In this document: one piece after another, positions 27,538-36,215 of the stretch
How the letters are laid out: each line of letters opens with the position of its first letter
Numbering within the stretch: the first letter of the stretch is position 1
Origin: Leptolyngbya ohadii IS1
GTDB taxonomy: Bacteria > Cyanobacteriota > Cyanobacteriia > Elainellales > Elainellaceae
NCBI RefSeq assembly: GCF_002215035.1
Contig: NZ_NKFP01000006.1
Span: 2,385,080 to 2,449,079 of the forward strand
DNA length: 64,000 nt
Direction of reading: 5' to 3'
The notes under the pieces: model-generated
Told to the model about the DNA's origin: nothing
Databases searched by the model: none
Seen by the model: the letters and a program-made list of their open reading frames with translations, nothing else
Translations under genes and position numbers: made by a program

Positions 27538-28203
27538 TTAAGCGCGATCGGCTGCCTTATCCAGCGCCCGTCCTGCTTTGCGTCCTGCATCCCGCACATT
27601 ACTAGCGGTATCATCAGCAACACCTTTCACGGCTTCACCTGCATTCCGCTCTGCCCGGCTTGCATTTACCTTCAAATTTTGCGATCCACGCTCCGTTCCT
27701 TCGGTCACCTGATCCGTCAGATTATCAACAGACTTGCCCACGCTATCGGTAATGTTGCGAATTCGCTCACCCAGCGGCGCGCCATCCGTGTAGTTATCGA
27801 CGTAATCATCCACACTATTGATCGATCGATCAAGGTTCTGTTCTGCCCGATCAACCCGTCGTTCAATTTGGGAACCCAGTTTCGGACGCTGGTAGCGGGG
27901 GTCGGTATCGCTGTACATATTCATACCGCCCTCACGCTCCTGGATCGGGTCATACAGCTCTGTAGGCTGATTCGCATTCGACTTGGCGTGATAGGAACCT
28001 TCACCCGACTCTACAGGCGTTGGCACGTTGGAAGACATGGGGCTTGCCGGACTGCTATCCGAAGAGACGGGTGGCTGGAAATTACCGCAAGCCGTGCTGA
28101 ACATCAGCATCGCACCTGCCACCAGAACCACTACAGCACGAGCAACCGGAAATTGCTTGACTGAAGCCACAACCTTTGAAATCCGATTGAGTAAATCCTT
28201 CAT
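27538..28203 (-). CDS. Lipoprotein with C-terminal amphipathic helical repeats
   Basis: N-terminal signal with lipobox (MLMFSTAC, cysteine about residue 39). Residues 100-221 are charged, helical and rich in heptad-like A/R/D pattern (SQIERRVDRAEQNLDRSINS, VRDAGRKAGRALDKAADRA), recalling LEA-like or apolipoprotein-like helices. It pairs with the next gene, which has a related N-terminus (ARxVxVLVAGxxLMxxxC). A role in envelope or stress protection is inference only. Confidence 0.7.
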   Translation of the reverse strand: MKDLLNRISKVVASVKQFPVARAVVVLVAGAMLMFSTACGNFQPPVSSDSSPASPMSSNVPTPVESGEGSYHAKSNANQPTELYDPIQEREGGMNMYSDTDPRYQRPKLGSQIERRVDRAEQNLDRSINSVDDYVDNYTDGAPLGERIRNITDSVGKSVDNLTDQVTEGTERGSQNLKVNASRAERNAGEAVKGVADDTASNVRDAGRKAGRALDKAADRA

Positions 28204-28246
28204 ATTGACACTCCGTTAATTTTTAACTGATGAGATGGGATCGAGA

Positions 28247-28810
28247 CTACTTAGAGCCTTCTGCCTGACCTTCGATCGCATCTTTGATAAATTCAGACGA
28301 TTGCTCAAATTGATCGCCAATCTTTTCTAGAATTTTTTCGTTAGGATTCGATCGCTGAATTACAGGCTGTCGCTCAGGCTTTGCCGTTTCCGCATTTCGG
28401 ATCATCTTTTCACGGTAGCCCTGTCCAACCGGACCTACATCAGGATTTTTGCTTTTCTCAGCACTATCGCCCGGATACAAAATATCCTGCGCGGCGTTGC
28501 TCTTGACATCACTGCTGGCAATCAATTCACCGTTACCCACGAGTGAGGAGTGCATCATCGGCTTCGTATTCCGATTTCCATGCTCACCGCTCACCTTTGG
28601 GTCAGTAGACATCTTGTAATTCGTATATCCATCACCGCCCGCTTTGTAAGGATTATTTTGTCCTCCCATTTGCACCGGAGGAACATCCGGTCTAGCTCCC
28701 TGAATATTGCCATTGTTGCAGGCAGTCAGCATCAGGGCGCATCCAGCAACCAGAACAAGAACGAAGCGTGCGATTTGTAGCTGTTTAAGCCAGGAAACAA
28801 CTTGTTTCAC
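28247..28810 (-). CDS. Lipoprotein, related to its downstream neighbour
   Basis: Signal ARFVLVLVAGCALMLTAC ends in a lipobox cysteine (about residue 31). The mature part is polar and looks disordered (NNPYKAGGDGYTNYKMSTDPK), with a short helical C-terminus. The signal region closely matches that of the 221-aa lipoprotein 43 bp downstream, so both probably come from a gene duplication with diverged mature parts, in one operon. Function unknown. Confidence 0.7.
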   Translation of the reverse strand: MKQVVSWLKQLQIARFVLVLVAGCALMLTACNNGNIQGARPDVPPVQMGGQNNPYKAGGDGYTNYKMSTDPKVSGEHGNRNTKPMMHSSLVGNGELIASSDVKSNAAQDILYPGDSAEKSKNPDVGPVGQGYREKMIRNAETAKPERQPVIQRSNPNEKILEKIGDQFEQSSEFIKDAIEGQAEGSK

Positions 28811-29242
28811 AAAAGTACTCCCTGCGTTCGCATTTTATAAAAAGCTTGAGACGTTACTCACATTACTTGAGACGCAAACGTAACTTCCTCTAGCCAAAGT
28901 TATATTCCGTTCAATGTGAACATATTTGAAGCGATCGAAATCCTGAATGCGAAACAACAGGAAATCGATCTAGAAATTGACCTAAAAATGCAGCGATTTG
29001 AATTGCTCTAACACGCAATTATCATAAGGTAGAGAGTAAGCAAATCATCGACCCTCCGCCTTTTGGTAGTGATCCGAGGGCGATCGCAAACCTTCTGGCG
29101 TAGAGTACACTTCCGCGAAAGTTATCTCATGGGGGATGTGTAAAGTCTTCCAAATCTGGGATTGTAGGGTCAACAGAATCACATGACTTGAAAACACATC
29201 TGATTCCTAGAGAACGTTAAGTCACCGTCTAATCTAAGATGA
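28811..29242. other. Gene-free region upstream of the lipoprotein operon
   Basis: Holds the lipoprotein promoter and, at 28916-29011 (+), a 31-codon GTG frame (VNIFEAIEILNAKQQEIDLE...) that looks helical and coding-like but has no support beyond that. No RNA gene recognised. Confidence 0.4.
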
Positions 29243-29884
29243 TTGACTGAGGCGAAAAGCCAAATTAAAGCAGCAGATGTTCTACCGCCGAGGCCGCTGA
29301 CAGAACGGCTCGATCGCTTTCTAAAACTGCACAATTTTGCTTCCTCTAGTAGAGATATCTTGACTGAGTCCACTTATCGTACAAACAACCCCAATCGAAC
29401 TATGCTGAATACAGAAGTTGCTTGCAATCTGGATACGATAAAGCTGGCAAGTCTGCACGGAAAAGCCTGGAATCAAGTTCAGGCGCTAGTGAGCAGCGAA
29501 CGCGAGCAAGCATTCCAGCAATATCGGCAAGCGGTTCAGGTTGGTTCTGCCTCAAATCACCTCGGAGACATCATTACTAAGGCAATTAATGGCAAGGTTG
29601 AAAAGCTGTTTATTGCTTCTAGCTACCAGAAGTGGGGCAGATTTAATCCCTACACTTGGGAAGTTGAGGTTCACTGGCAGCCCCAGCTGGGCGATATGAA
29701 TTTAACGCAGTTTGCCGTTGAGCAAACGCTGCTGCATGGGGGTTCGGTGTACGTCGTATGCCCTGAAATGCACTACCCTAGCAGCTCCGCTGGTCATTCT
29801 CTGACAGGTTCCTCACCCGTCGGCAAGTCATTAACACCTGACAAGGATGCCTTTAGCCCCATCGCTGCAATCCTGCGATCGTAA
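29243..29884 (+). pseudogene. Truncated baeRF-family (bacterial release-factor-like) protein, C-terminal part only
   Basis: From about base 29430 the frame matches the C-terminal domain of the bacterial archaeo-eukaryotic release-factor-like (baeRF family 7/8-type) proteins: LASLHGKAWNQVQALVSS, DIITKAINGKVEKLFIAS, KWGRFNP, AVEQTLLHGGSVYVV and a final AAILR. The family is normally about 350-380 aa; the first two thirds are absent. Starts available are a TTG at 29243 and ATG 29403, neither with a clear ribosome site. I read it as a decayed remnant. Full members are thought to act in ribosome- or stress-linked release, but this fragment is unlikely to do so. Confidence 0.6.
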
Positions 29885-30306
29885 TCTCATTTCCTGAAAA
29901 AATCACATTCTCCCTAGGGGTGGGTTGAGCGAGGTAGCAGTCTGGGCTGACTCAGAAACTTCGGCAAAGCCTGCCCTTACACCTGTCACCCATCGCCCGC
30001 CCTTGGCAGGTGAGGCAATTTCACATCGCTATCTAATCACACCGAAATAGCTTATGAGCCGCGATGAATCTAGCCTGAGAGAGAGCAATTTTTCCATCCT
30101 TTGACCCATTCCAGCTTCCATCTTTTGAATGATGTGAGAAAAAAATCAGGGTGCGATCTTATACAAAGATTTGAAACGAGAATTTGAGTCACAGCATATC
30201 AAGCTTAGAGGCAAATTTAGAAAGTCATTGAGCGATCGTTTCAAAGAATAGCCAGTTTGCTCAATCGTTTGAATTAGATTAGGCGATTAAATTAGGAGAA
30301 CTAAAT
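29885..30306. other. Gene-free region before the 153-aa exported protein
   Basis: AT-rich, stops in all frames, a few HIP1 relics. Contains the promoter of the 30307 gene; AGGAG lies seven bases before its ATG. Nothing else recognised. Confidence 0.45.
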
Positions 30307-30768
30307 ATGCGTCAATTGATGCGTGAGCTGCGGCAGATGCAGCTTGTCCGCACGTTCAGTCAAATGCTGGCGATCGGATTAATGACGATGATTTTGTTGC
30401 TGACTCCAGCCTTTATTTTGCAAGGCACGGTTCTGCAAAACACAGTGCAGGCACAGGCAGCGTCTGATACTAATCCCTCTAGCAAGCGACTGGGTGCGCC
30501 CGATGCTCCGGAGAAGCGGCTTCGCGTGATTCAGGCAGAACCCAATGAAGTCGATACCATCAGTCCCGATATTCTCAAGCGAATTCAGCGTAAAGCGGAG
30601 GATTTGGGTGATGGCGCAAGACGGGATATTGGTGACACGGGATTAAAGAATCTGCGTAAACTACCAGAGAAGGCTTCAGAGACCGCAGATTTAGTTAAAA
30701 AGCAGCGATTTGGGAAAGGATCGCAAGCAGAACCCGCAACAACAAAAGGATTTTATAAGCGGGGATAG
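30307..30768 (+). CDS. Exported hypothetical protein, 153 aa
   Basis: Starts MRQLMRELRQMQLVRTFSQM, then a hydrophobic segment (LAIGLMTMILLLTPAFIL) and an AQA cleavage site near residue 51. The mature part is polar and charged (ILKRIQRKAEDLGDGARRDIGDTGLKNLRKLPEKASETADLVKK). The long basic N-terminus before the hydrophobic segment resembles that of the two lipoproteins at 27538 and 28247, so the three may form a loose family. AGGAG precedes the start. Function unknown. Confidence 0.7.
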   Translation: MRQLMRELRQMQLVRTFSQMLAIGLMTMILLLTPAFILQGTVLQNTVQAQAASDTNPSSKRLGAPDAPEKRLRVIQAEPNEVDTISPDILKRIQRKAEDLGDGARRDIGDTGLKNLRKLPEKASETADLVKKQRFGKGSQAEPATTKGFYKRG

Positions 30769-30855
30769 ATTGAAAGACCAAAGTTAAGGTTTTGACAATC
30801 GAACGGTTCGTTAAATTTTTCAGATTTTCAAAGAAGACGTACACAGGAGAAGATA

Positions 30856-31734
30856 ATGCCGATTTATATTCGCGATGATTTGGTCTACGTACTGCTCAGA
30901 AAGATTGATGAAAGCGATCGCGGTCCTGGTCCCGATCCGGTAAAGATTACCAAAACCGATTTGACGGGAATGGAAGTGACTCCAGCCGACCTGCTCGGAC
31001 ACCTGGACTTCCTGAATCAGGAGCAGTACATCAACGCTGAATTTAGCGGCAATGCCTACGGCAACCAGGAAGATGTTCCCGATGCAGCAAATCCCAAGGA
31101 ATTTGACTTCCGGATTGCCAATACCTTCGGTTCCTCGGATGGTCCCCTGCCCCACTTGATCGAATTCGAGAAAGCAGAGCTGACCGAAAAGGGACGCAAA
31201 ATGCTGGAGGACATGGAGGCAAAACCTCCAAAGGCACTCCAGAAGGGTCCGAGCGTTCCCATCCTCGATAAGGACAGACCGTTCCTGGAAAAGGTGATGG
31301 TGAAAGGCAGTCTCCCCGACCTGTACGACGCCCGCGATTTAACAGAAGTGGTGTTCCGCGTCATGCGTGACCTGCTCACCAAAGAAGCCTCCGATCGCGT
31401 TGAGTCTGAACTGCACGAGGAAGTCCTGCCGACGGACAACAAGGCACTGCAAATGGAAATCAGTGACCTGTGGCACGATACCAACCCGCTCGTTGCCTTT
31501 GTCAGCCGTTTTCGTCCACCCCTGCACGACAACGCCGGATTTCTGCTGAAGATTGACGACGATCGCTTCCTGTTCCGGGTAGCAAACGAGGGAGGCTTAC
31601 CGCCCACGACCGATCGCGAAACGGTGGTTAAAGCGGTTTTCTCTGCCACCAAGGATGAACTGTCCCCAGAGCGAATTCAGGAAGTCGCAGAGGCACTTCC
31701 CGGTGTCGTTCGCAAACTGTGGGAAGAAGCCTAG
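30856..31734 (+). CDS. DUF2267 domain protein
   Basis: The C-terminal half (residues about 160-290) carries a DUF2267 domain: TEVVFRVMRDLLTKEASDRVESEL, then LVAFVSRFRPPLHDNAG, TDRETVVKAVFSATKDELSPERIQEVAEALPGVVRKLW. The N-terminal half (MPIYIRDDLVYVLLRKIDESDRGP...) looks like a separate winged-helix-type region with LTEKGRKML, as in effector or regulatory proteins. Role unknown; DUF2267 proteins are often stress-linked. ATG follows AGGAGA. Followed by a 210-bp gap before the next gene. Confidence 0.75.
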   Translation: MPIYIRDDLVYVLLRKIDESDRGPGPDPVKITKTDLTGMEVTPADLLGHLDFLNQEQYINAEFSGNAYGNQEDVPDAANPKEFDFRIANTFGSSDGPLPHLIEFEKAELTEKGRKMLEDMEAKPPKALQKGPSVPILDKDRPFLEKVMVKGSLPDLYDARDLTEVVFRVMRDLLTKEASDRVESELHEEVLPTDNKALQMEISDLWHDTNPLVAFVSRFRPPLHDNAGFLLKIDDDRFLFRVANEGGLPPTTDRETVVKAVFSATKDELSPERIQEVAEALPGVVRKLWEEA

Positions 31735-31944
31735 TCTCAGCAATGGCTAAAGGCGATTGTTCGCAGTCTTCATTCACCTAAACCAACTCTCTCCTAATTC
31801 ATCAGCGATCGATTTCGAGATTCCTGCATTCAGGATTTTATCGAGATGGATCGCTGTTTTCTTTTTGCCAATCTCAATTTGTCGTTCTTTAAAAAATTTC
31901 GCACTATATAAATAACTCAAGCTGTCGCACGGTAGTTCGGAATC

Positions 31945-32457
31945 ATGAATCTAGACTTTTTGTTCAATGCGGCAAATCTGTTTGTTTTGCCCTTCTGGTT
32001 TTTGATGATCCTGCTGCCCAACTGGGGCATTACCCGCAAAGTCATGGGGTCAGTGCTGCCGTTCGTCGTGCTGGCGGGACTCTACATCTACCTCTTTGCC
32101 AACAGCCTCGATCCGGATTCCGCCCAATCCTTTGCCAATCCTCAGCTTTCCGACCTGGCTCGCCTCTTTGCCGATGAGCGGGTGACGGCAACCGGATGGA
32201 TTCACTTCCTGGTGATGGATCTGTTTGTCGGGCGCTGGATTTACTGGGAGGGTCAACGAACCGGAGTCTGGACGACCCATTCTCTGCTATTCTGCTTGTT
32301 TGCGGGTCCGATCGGCTTACTGTCCCATCTCGCGACTCAGGCGTTTCGCCAAACATTTTTGACCCGCAGTACGTCTACGGTAGCTGCATCCACGGTAGAG
32401 GAAAGTCGTTCAACCGCATCTGGAGCCATACCCGATTCTCCGGGAGAACCGTCCTAA
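31945..32457 (+). CDS. ABA4-like family (DUF4281) membrane protein
   Basis: Four hydrophobic segments; the sequence runs LFNAANLFVLPFWFLMILLPNW, GLYIYLF, WIHFLVMDLFVGRWIYWE and a final LFAGPIGLLSHL, the conserved order of ABA4-like proteins. In plants ABA4 is needed for neoxanthin formation; the cyanobacterial members are thought to act in carotenoid metabolism, but the reaction is not fixed. The last 30 residues are a low-complexity serine/threonine tail. The next gene starts 18 bp downstream. Confidence 0.88.
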   Translation: MNLDFLFNAANLFVLPFWFLMILLPNWGITRKVMGSVLPFVVLAGLYIYLFANSLDPDSAQSFANPQLSDLARLFADERVTATGWIHFLVMDLFVGRWIYWEGQRTGVWTTHSLLFCLFAGPIGLLSHLATQAFRQTFLTRSTSTVAASTVEESRSTASGAIPDSPGEPS

Positions 32458-32475
32458 GCGCAGAAAAAGATTGCT

Positions 32476-33066
32476 ATGACGAACTCACTCGAGCGCAAGC
32501 CCAACTCCGCCCTCAGCCAATGGCGATCCCAAAAAGGGGAACAGAAACGCCCCCCCCCCCCACCAAAAAAAAAAAACCTTTCCCCGCCGACCCCCCCGCT
32601 CCCCACCCTCCCGATCGATATTCCAGTGCCAGATGTGAGCCAACAAATAGAAATTCCCGCCGAATCTACAGCCCCACTAGAGCAGGTTGAAACCCCTGAA
32701 CAGGTGATTCCCGTGAGGCTAACGGCAAACCTGACCGCCACCGAATCAGACCCATCTGCCGTAAATGAGACAGAAACGATCGCCCGCCCCATCCAGGAAA
32801 CAGAAACCTTTACCGCCGATCCCACCAGTTCCCCCTGCCTGATCACGCCCGATGTCCTTCCCTACCGCAATCGAACCGTCGCTGTCCAGGTCACAACCAA
32901 CGAAGCCGGACAAGCAACCGATGCTAGCGTCCGTCAATCTAGCGGCAGTCCGGTCTACGACGAACTCGCAGTCTGCCTGGTACGACAATGGCAATTTGAA
33001 CCCGCCACAGACCAGGGCGTTCCAGTGGTGAGTGATGCGCTGGTGGTTGCGGTGAGGATTGAGTAA
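32476..33066 (+). CDS. TonB C-terminal-like protein with proline-rich linker and homopolymer tracts
   Basis: The last ~75 residues (VLPYRNRTVAVQVTTNEAGQ ... SGSPVYDELAVCLVRQWQFEPATDQG) match a TonB-like C-terminal domain that contacts envelope partners. Usual TonB-like proteins start with a membrane helix; here the N-terminus is MTNSLERKPNSALSQWRSQK and has none. Codons 25-34 are encoded by a run of 12 C and a run of 12 A (32550-32561 and 32565-32576), read as PPPP and KKK. Either tract could slip and change frame. The start is uncertain. Confidence 0.65.
   Translation: MTNSLERKPNSALSQWRSQKGEQKRPPPPPKKKNLSPPTPPLPTLPIDIPVPDVSQQIEIPAESTAPLEQVETPEQVIPVRLTANLTATESDPSAVNETETIARPIQETETFTADPTSSPCLITPDVLPYRNRTVAVQVTTNEAGQATDASVRQSSGSPVYDELAVCLVRQWQFEPATDQGVPVVSDALVVAVRIE
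32550..32576. repeat. Adjacent C12 and A12 homopolymers in coding sequence
   Basis: C from 32550 to 32561, ACC, then A from 32565 to 32576. Each is a whole number of codons, keeping the frame open. Potential slippage site or sequencing uncertainty. Confidence 0.8.
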
Positions 33067-33361
33067 GAGGCAGGGAAGCAGGGGAGCACGGGAGCAGGGG
33101 AGTGGGGAGGTAGGGATTTGGACTTCCCTCAGAGGTTTGCTACAGGGTTAAAATCCGGTGTTCAGCCTATAACGGATACTGTCTAGATGGAGTTCTGTTC
33201 CAAAGGACAAGCAGGAAACACCAGCCCTCCCAAACAGTACTTCAACTCAGAGCATTAACGAGAAGACACCTCTGACCCAAGCAAACATCTCCTCTTTTCT
33301 CCCCTGCCCCCCTGCTCCCTCTGCCCCCACTCTCTACTCCCCACTTCCCTACTCCCTCAAC
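33067..33361. repeat. Purine-rich minisatellite and spacer before cobH
   Basis: GGGGAGCAGG/GGGAGTGGGGAG-type tandem units at 33070-33115, and their complement (CCCCTGCTCCC, CTACTCCCC) at 33300-33357. The second block runs directly into the codon for the first homologous residue of the methylmutase. The same unit type is at 40028-40075 and 41998-42050. Confidence 0.6.
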
Positions 33362-33973
33362 CACCCCATCCTCGAACAAAGCTTCGCCGTAATCGATCGC
33401 GAAATTGGCTCCCATGCTTTTACACCAGCGGAGTATGCGATCGTCCGTCGCGTCATTCACAGTTCGGCAGATTTTGAGTTCAAGGAGCTGATTCGCTTCA
33501 GTCCCGATGCCATTGCGGGGGTAGTGCAGGCGCTTCAGCAGGGTGTCCCAATCGTCGTAGATGTGAATATGGTGAAGCAGGGAATTCTCAGCGTCGTCAA
33601 TCGCACCTTCAAAAATCCGATCGTGGTAGCAGTCGATCGGGCAGAAACGGCGCTACCGGGAAAAACGCGAACCGAAACGGGATTACTGTCCTGCTGGGAG
33701 GAGTTTCCGGGGGCAGTTTATGTAATCGGCAATGCCCCCACAGCACTGCTGGCATTATGCGATCGAGTCAATCATGCTTCTGCTGGTACGCCAGTTCCGC
33801 CGCTCGTGATCGGTGCTCCGGTTGGATTTATCTCTGTTGTGGAGTCCAAAGCCGTCCTCGCCCAAACCCACGTTCCGCAAATCCGCATCGAAGGACGAAA
33901 AGGGGGATCTGCGATCGCCGCTGCCATCCTCAACGCCCTCCTGATCCTCGCCTGGGAAGCCGTCAACCCTTAG
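33362..33973 (+). CDS. cobH: Precorrin-8X methylmutase (CobH/CbiC), no visible start codon
   Basis: Moves a methyl group from C11 to C12 of precorrin-8 in cobalamin synthesis. Homology begins at HPILEQSFAVIDREIGSHAF and continues ADFEFKELIRFSPDAI, VDVNMVKQGI, TRTETGLLSCWEEFPGAVYVIGNAPTALLAL, and PPLVIGAPVGF-SVVESK: a full CobH. However, no ATG, GTG or TTG lies in frame between the upstream stop (33170) and GTG 33524, which is internal to the domain. The expected start position is occupied by (C)TACTCCC minisatellite DNA. Either a CTG or ATT start is used, or the gene has lost its start. Confidence 0.75.
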   Translation, partial: HPILEQSFAVIDREIGSHAFTPAEYAIVRRVIHSSADFEFKELIRFSPDAIAGVVQALQQGVPIVVDVNMVKQGILSVVNRTFKNPIVVAVDRAETALPGKTRTETGLLSCWEEFPGAVYVIGNAPTALLALCDRVNHASAGTPVPPLVIGAPVGFISVVESKAVLAQTHVPQIRIEGRKGGSAIAAAILNALLILAWEAVNP

Positions 33974-34032
33974 GCGATCGAATTTTTAACTGATAGGAGC
34001 GTTCTTGTCCTTGTGGAAGTCCCGCTAAAAAC

Positions 34033-34091
34033 TCAAAGTCCCCCTCTCGCTTCCTAGGAGCGGCAAGCAAAAAAAGGGGGATTTAGGGGGG
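34033..34091. repeat. Type A intergenic repeat
   Basis: TCAAAGTCCCCCTCTCGCTT... GGGGGATTTAGGGGGG between the convergent cobH and Ycf37-like genes; same ends as at 15702 with a longer centre. Confidence 0.7.
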
Positions 34092-34127
34092 CGATGCAGG
34101 ATCTCTCACACCTATCTAACTAACGCT

Positions 34128-34667
34128 TTACGAAGAAGGAACCAGTCGCTTCCGCAGGGAATCTGCCCGCCGCTTTGCCGTAGTATTCTTGGGGTCAATC
34201 TTCAGGGCGGCTTCGTATGCCTCTAATGCCTGGGCAGTGAGCTGCTTCTTCTCATAGGAAAATCCCAGATTGTTATAGGCAGTGGGATATTCCGGCTGGC
34301 GATCCAGAGCTTCCTTGTACTGCCGAATCGCGAGATCATACTGTTCCTGAGCAGCATAGGCAAATCCCAGGGCATTGTAGAGCAGCGCCGCATTCTCATC
34401 TCCCTCCAGATCCTTGGCTTTCAGTGCCTTCTGGAACAGAGCGATCGCCTGCGTATAGAGCCGCTTATCCAGATAGATGCCGCCCAGCTCATAGTATTCC
34501 TTAGCGGTGCCTTTTTCTTTGGTAAGTTTGCGCTGAAGCCGGGCAAAGGTCGTTTCGGTGCGGCGAGACTTCAGAATTTGTCGAAAGAGAAACCAGCCTG
34601 CAACGGATAGCAGGGTCAACAGGATTGACAGATAAACAATCGGAAGGGAACTGGGGTCAATTGCCAT
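34128..34667 (-). CDS. Ycf37-like TPR protein (photosystem I assembly)
   Basis: The start MAIDPSSLPIVYLSILLTLLSVAGWFLFRQIL at 34667 gives an N-terminal membrane anchor; the frame to 34760 runs into a terminator and is rejected. Three TPR units follow (KEYYELGGIYLDKRLYTQAI, LYNALGFAYAAQEQYDLAIRQYKEALD, AYNNLGFSYEKKQLTAQALEAYEAALKID). The anchor plus RRTETTFARLQRKLTKEKG plus TPR order matches cyanobacterial and plastid Ycf37, a thylakoid protein that helps build or stabilise photosystem I. 179 aa is usual. Confidence 0.85.
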   Translation of the reverse strand: MAIDPSSLPIVYLSILLTLLSVAGWFLFRQILKSRRTETTFARLQRKLTKEKGTAKEYYELGGIYLDKRLYTQAIALFQKALKAKDLEGDENAALLYNALGFAYAAQEQYDLAIRQYKEALDRQPEYPTAYNNLGFSYEKKQLTAQALEAYEAALKIDPKNTTAKRRADSLRKRLVPSS

Positions 34668-34751
34668 TGCGAATACAGACTTGAACTCTTCTTCCCAGCC
34701 TACAACATCGGGGAATTCAACGGAGAAGCCTACCCGCGCAGAAGGGGCAAT

Positions 34752-34777
34752 AAAAAACAAGGGACGAAAGCCCCTTG
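34752..34777 (-). terminator. Rho-independent terminator of the BI-1 gene
   Basis: On the minus strand CAAGGG-8 nt-CCCTTG is followed by six T. It lies between the BI-1 stop and the Ycf37-like start, so the latter needs its own promoter. Confidence 0.75.
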
Positions 34778-34818
34778 CCGAAAAAATGATGCTGTGAAGA
34801 ATGATGAACCACTAGCAA

Positions 34819-35541
34819 TTAATCGCGGCTATTAATCGCAATCAGCAGACGCAGGATGAAAATAAACAGGTTGATGTAGGTAAGGTACATCGATAGCGCC
34901 ACCGGGAGGTATTGCTCATCCGTGTAGGTGCGGGGCAGGACGTAGAAGTCAACCACCGATGCGCCCACAAACAGCAGAACGCCCATGCCGGAGATGGCAA
35001 TTTCCAGGAAGGACGGTGTACCAACTCCAAAGAAGGCAAACGCCAGCTGCACCAGCAGAACACCAAACAGGGCAATAATACCGATGCTGACGGTCTTCGA
35101 GAGTGCCAGCCCATCCTTATCCGACAGATTAGAGCCAATCGGTCGTCCCACAATGAAGGCGATTCCGCAACCCAGAGCCGCTGCGACAATGCCCATAATT
35201 CCGACGCCCTGCGTTCCCAGAGCGACAAAGATCAGCGCACTCAGGGTATAGCCGGATAGAAGGCTGTAAGCAGCCAGGAGCGGTAGCGCCACGCTATTTT
35301 TGCCCTGTTGAGCCACATTGGAAGCCACGAAGAACAGGACAATCTGGGCAATCATTGCCCCGATAAACAGCGGCATAAACAGGGGAGAAGCAATCATCCC
35401 CAATCCACCGTATGCACCTACTGCGGTCAGAACCAGACCCGCGCCCAGGAAAGGCAGTGCCTTAGAAATGACATTGGGACCGAGAATCGGCAGTCCTTTT
35501 GCCTCGCGGATCGCGCCACGAAAATTACTGGTGTTGCTCAT
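34819..35541 (-). CDS. Bax inhibitor-1/YccA family membrane protein
   Basis: Seven hydrophobic segments in 240 aa. Typical parts: FLGAGLVLTAVGAYGGLG, LLSGYTLSALIFVA, IGIIALFGVLLVQLAF, and the C-terminal NLFIFILRLLIAINSRD. Bacterial members (YccA, YetJ) interact with FtsH or conduct calcium; which applies here is unknown. The start follows a GAGGAGACAAA leader, a strong ribosome site. Confidence 0.9.
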   Translation of the reverse strand: MSNTSNFRGAIREAKGLPILGPNVISKALPFLGAGLVLTAVGAYGGLGMIASPLFMPLFIGAMIAQIVLFFVASNVAQQGKNSVALPLLAAYSLLSGYTLSALIFVALGTQGVGIMGIVAAALGCGIAFIVGRPIGSNLSDKDGLALSKTVSIGIIALFGVLLVQLAFAFFGVGTPSFLEIAISGMGVLLFVGASVVDFYVLPRTYTDEQYLPVALSMYLTYINLFIFILRLLIAINSRD

Positions 35542-36215
35542 AGCCGTTTTTGTCTCCTCAACGTCGATTTGTGAATCAAAATCGAAGGTGTGAATTAAGT
35601 GTGCTAATCAGGTATGCCAATCAAAGATGGCAATCTTAAGTTTGTCAATCAATCGGTCAATCAGTGGGTCGATCGATCGGTCGGTCAGTCAATCAGTGGG
35701 CGATAACAGCCTGAAATGACGGTTTCACCAGTCTCAAATGACTAACTGCGATGACTAACTGCGATGACTAACTGCAATGACAGTGGGTGATGCCATGTAG
35801 CCCCTTGATCGATCGTTTTTAGATGAATCTTGATGTTAAGCATTGATTCATCCGGCTCGTGTCTCCCAAAACTTAGAAATCTGCAAAAGTTCTGGCAGGG
35901 TCACTCTGCTTTGATTGTAGGCGATTCCCAGGATTTGGCAGTAGTGAAGGTAGCCGTACTCCTCAGTTCCGGTAAAGCTAAGTCCGGGCAAAGCTAAGTC
36001 CGGGCAAAGCTGAGTTCTAATCAGCAGCCCTTGGGGCATCCTAAACCAGCGCTAGGAATTAAGTTCTGTAAACGCCCGTATCGGAAGCGACTCCGTGGAA
36101 TTGCGGATTCCTCCGCATACGTCCCTTTTCATTCCCCGTGGAATAACGATGGTTGATCACCCCCCTGTATTCAGACAATGTGCCTAACTCTGAAAGCAAG
36201 GTGGTTCTTCAGCTC
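35542..36215. other. Gene-poor region with three tandem repeats before sigF
   Basis: Holds GTCAATC/GGTCGATCGATCGGTC imperfect repeats (35650-35700), an exact 13-bp tandem repeat at 35738-35776 and a 15-16-bp one around 35975-36012. A 63-codon minus frame (35848-36039) spans the last repeat; it is weak. Also holds the sigF promoter. Confidence 0.5.
35738..35776. repeat. Three tandem 13-bp units ATGACTAACTGCG
   Basis: Two exact copies (35738-35750, 35751-35763) and one with a final A (35764-35776). Confidence 0.85.

Noticed and set aside
28916-29011. 31-codon GTG frame, helical product
   Set aside because: Too short and no ribosome site; mentioned in the intergenic note only.
35848-36039. 63-codon minus-strand frame before sigF
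   Set aside because: Its first part is encoded by a short tandem repeat and no clear ribosome site precedes it; the C-terminal part (LPELLQISKFWE) is coding-like, so it may be a remnant, but support is weak.
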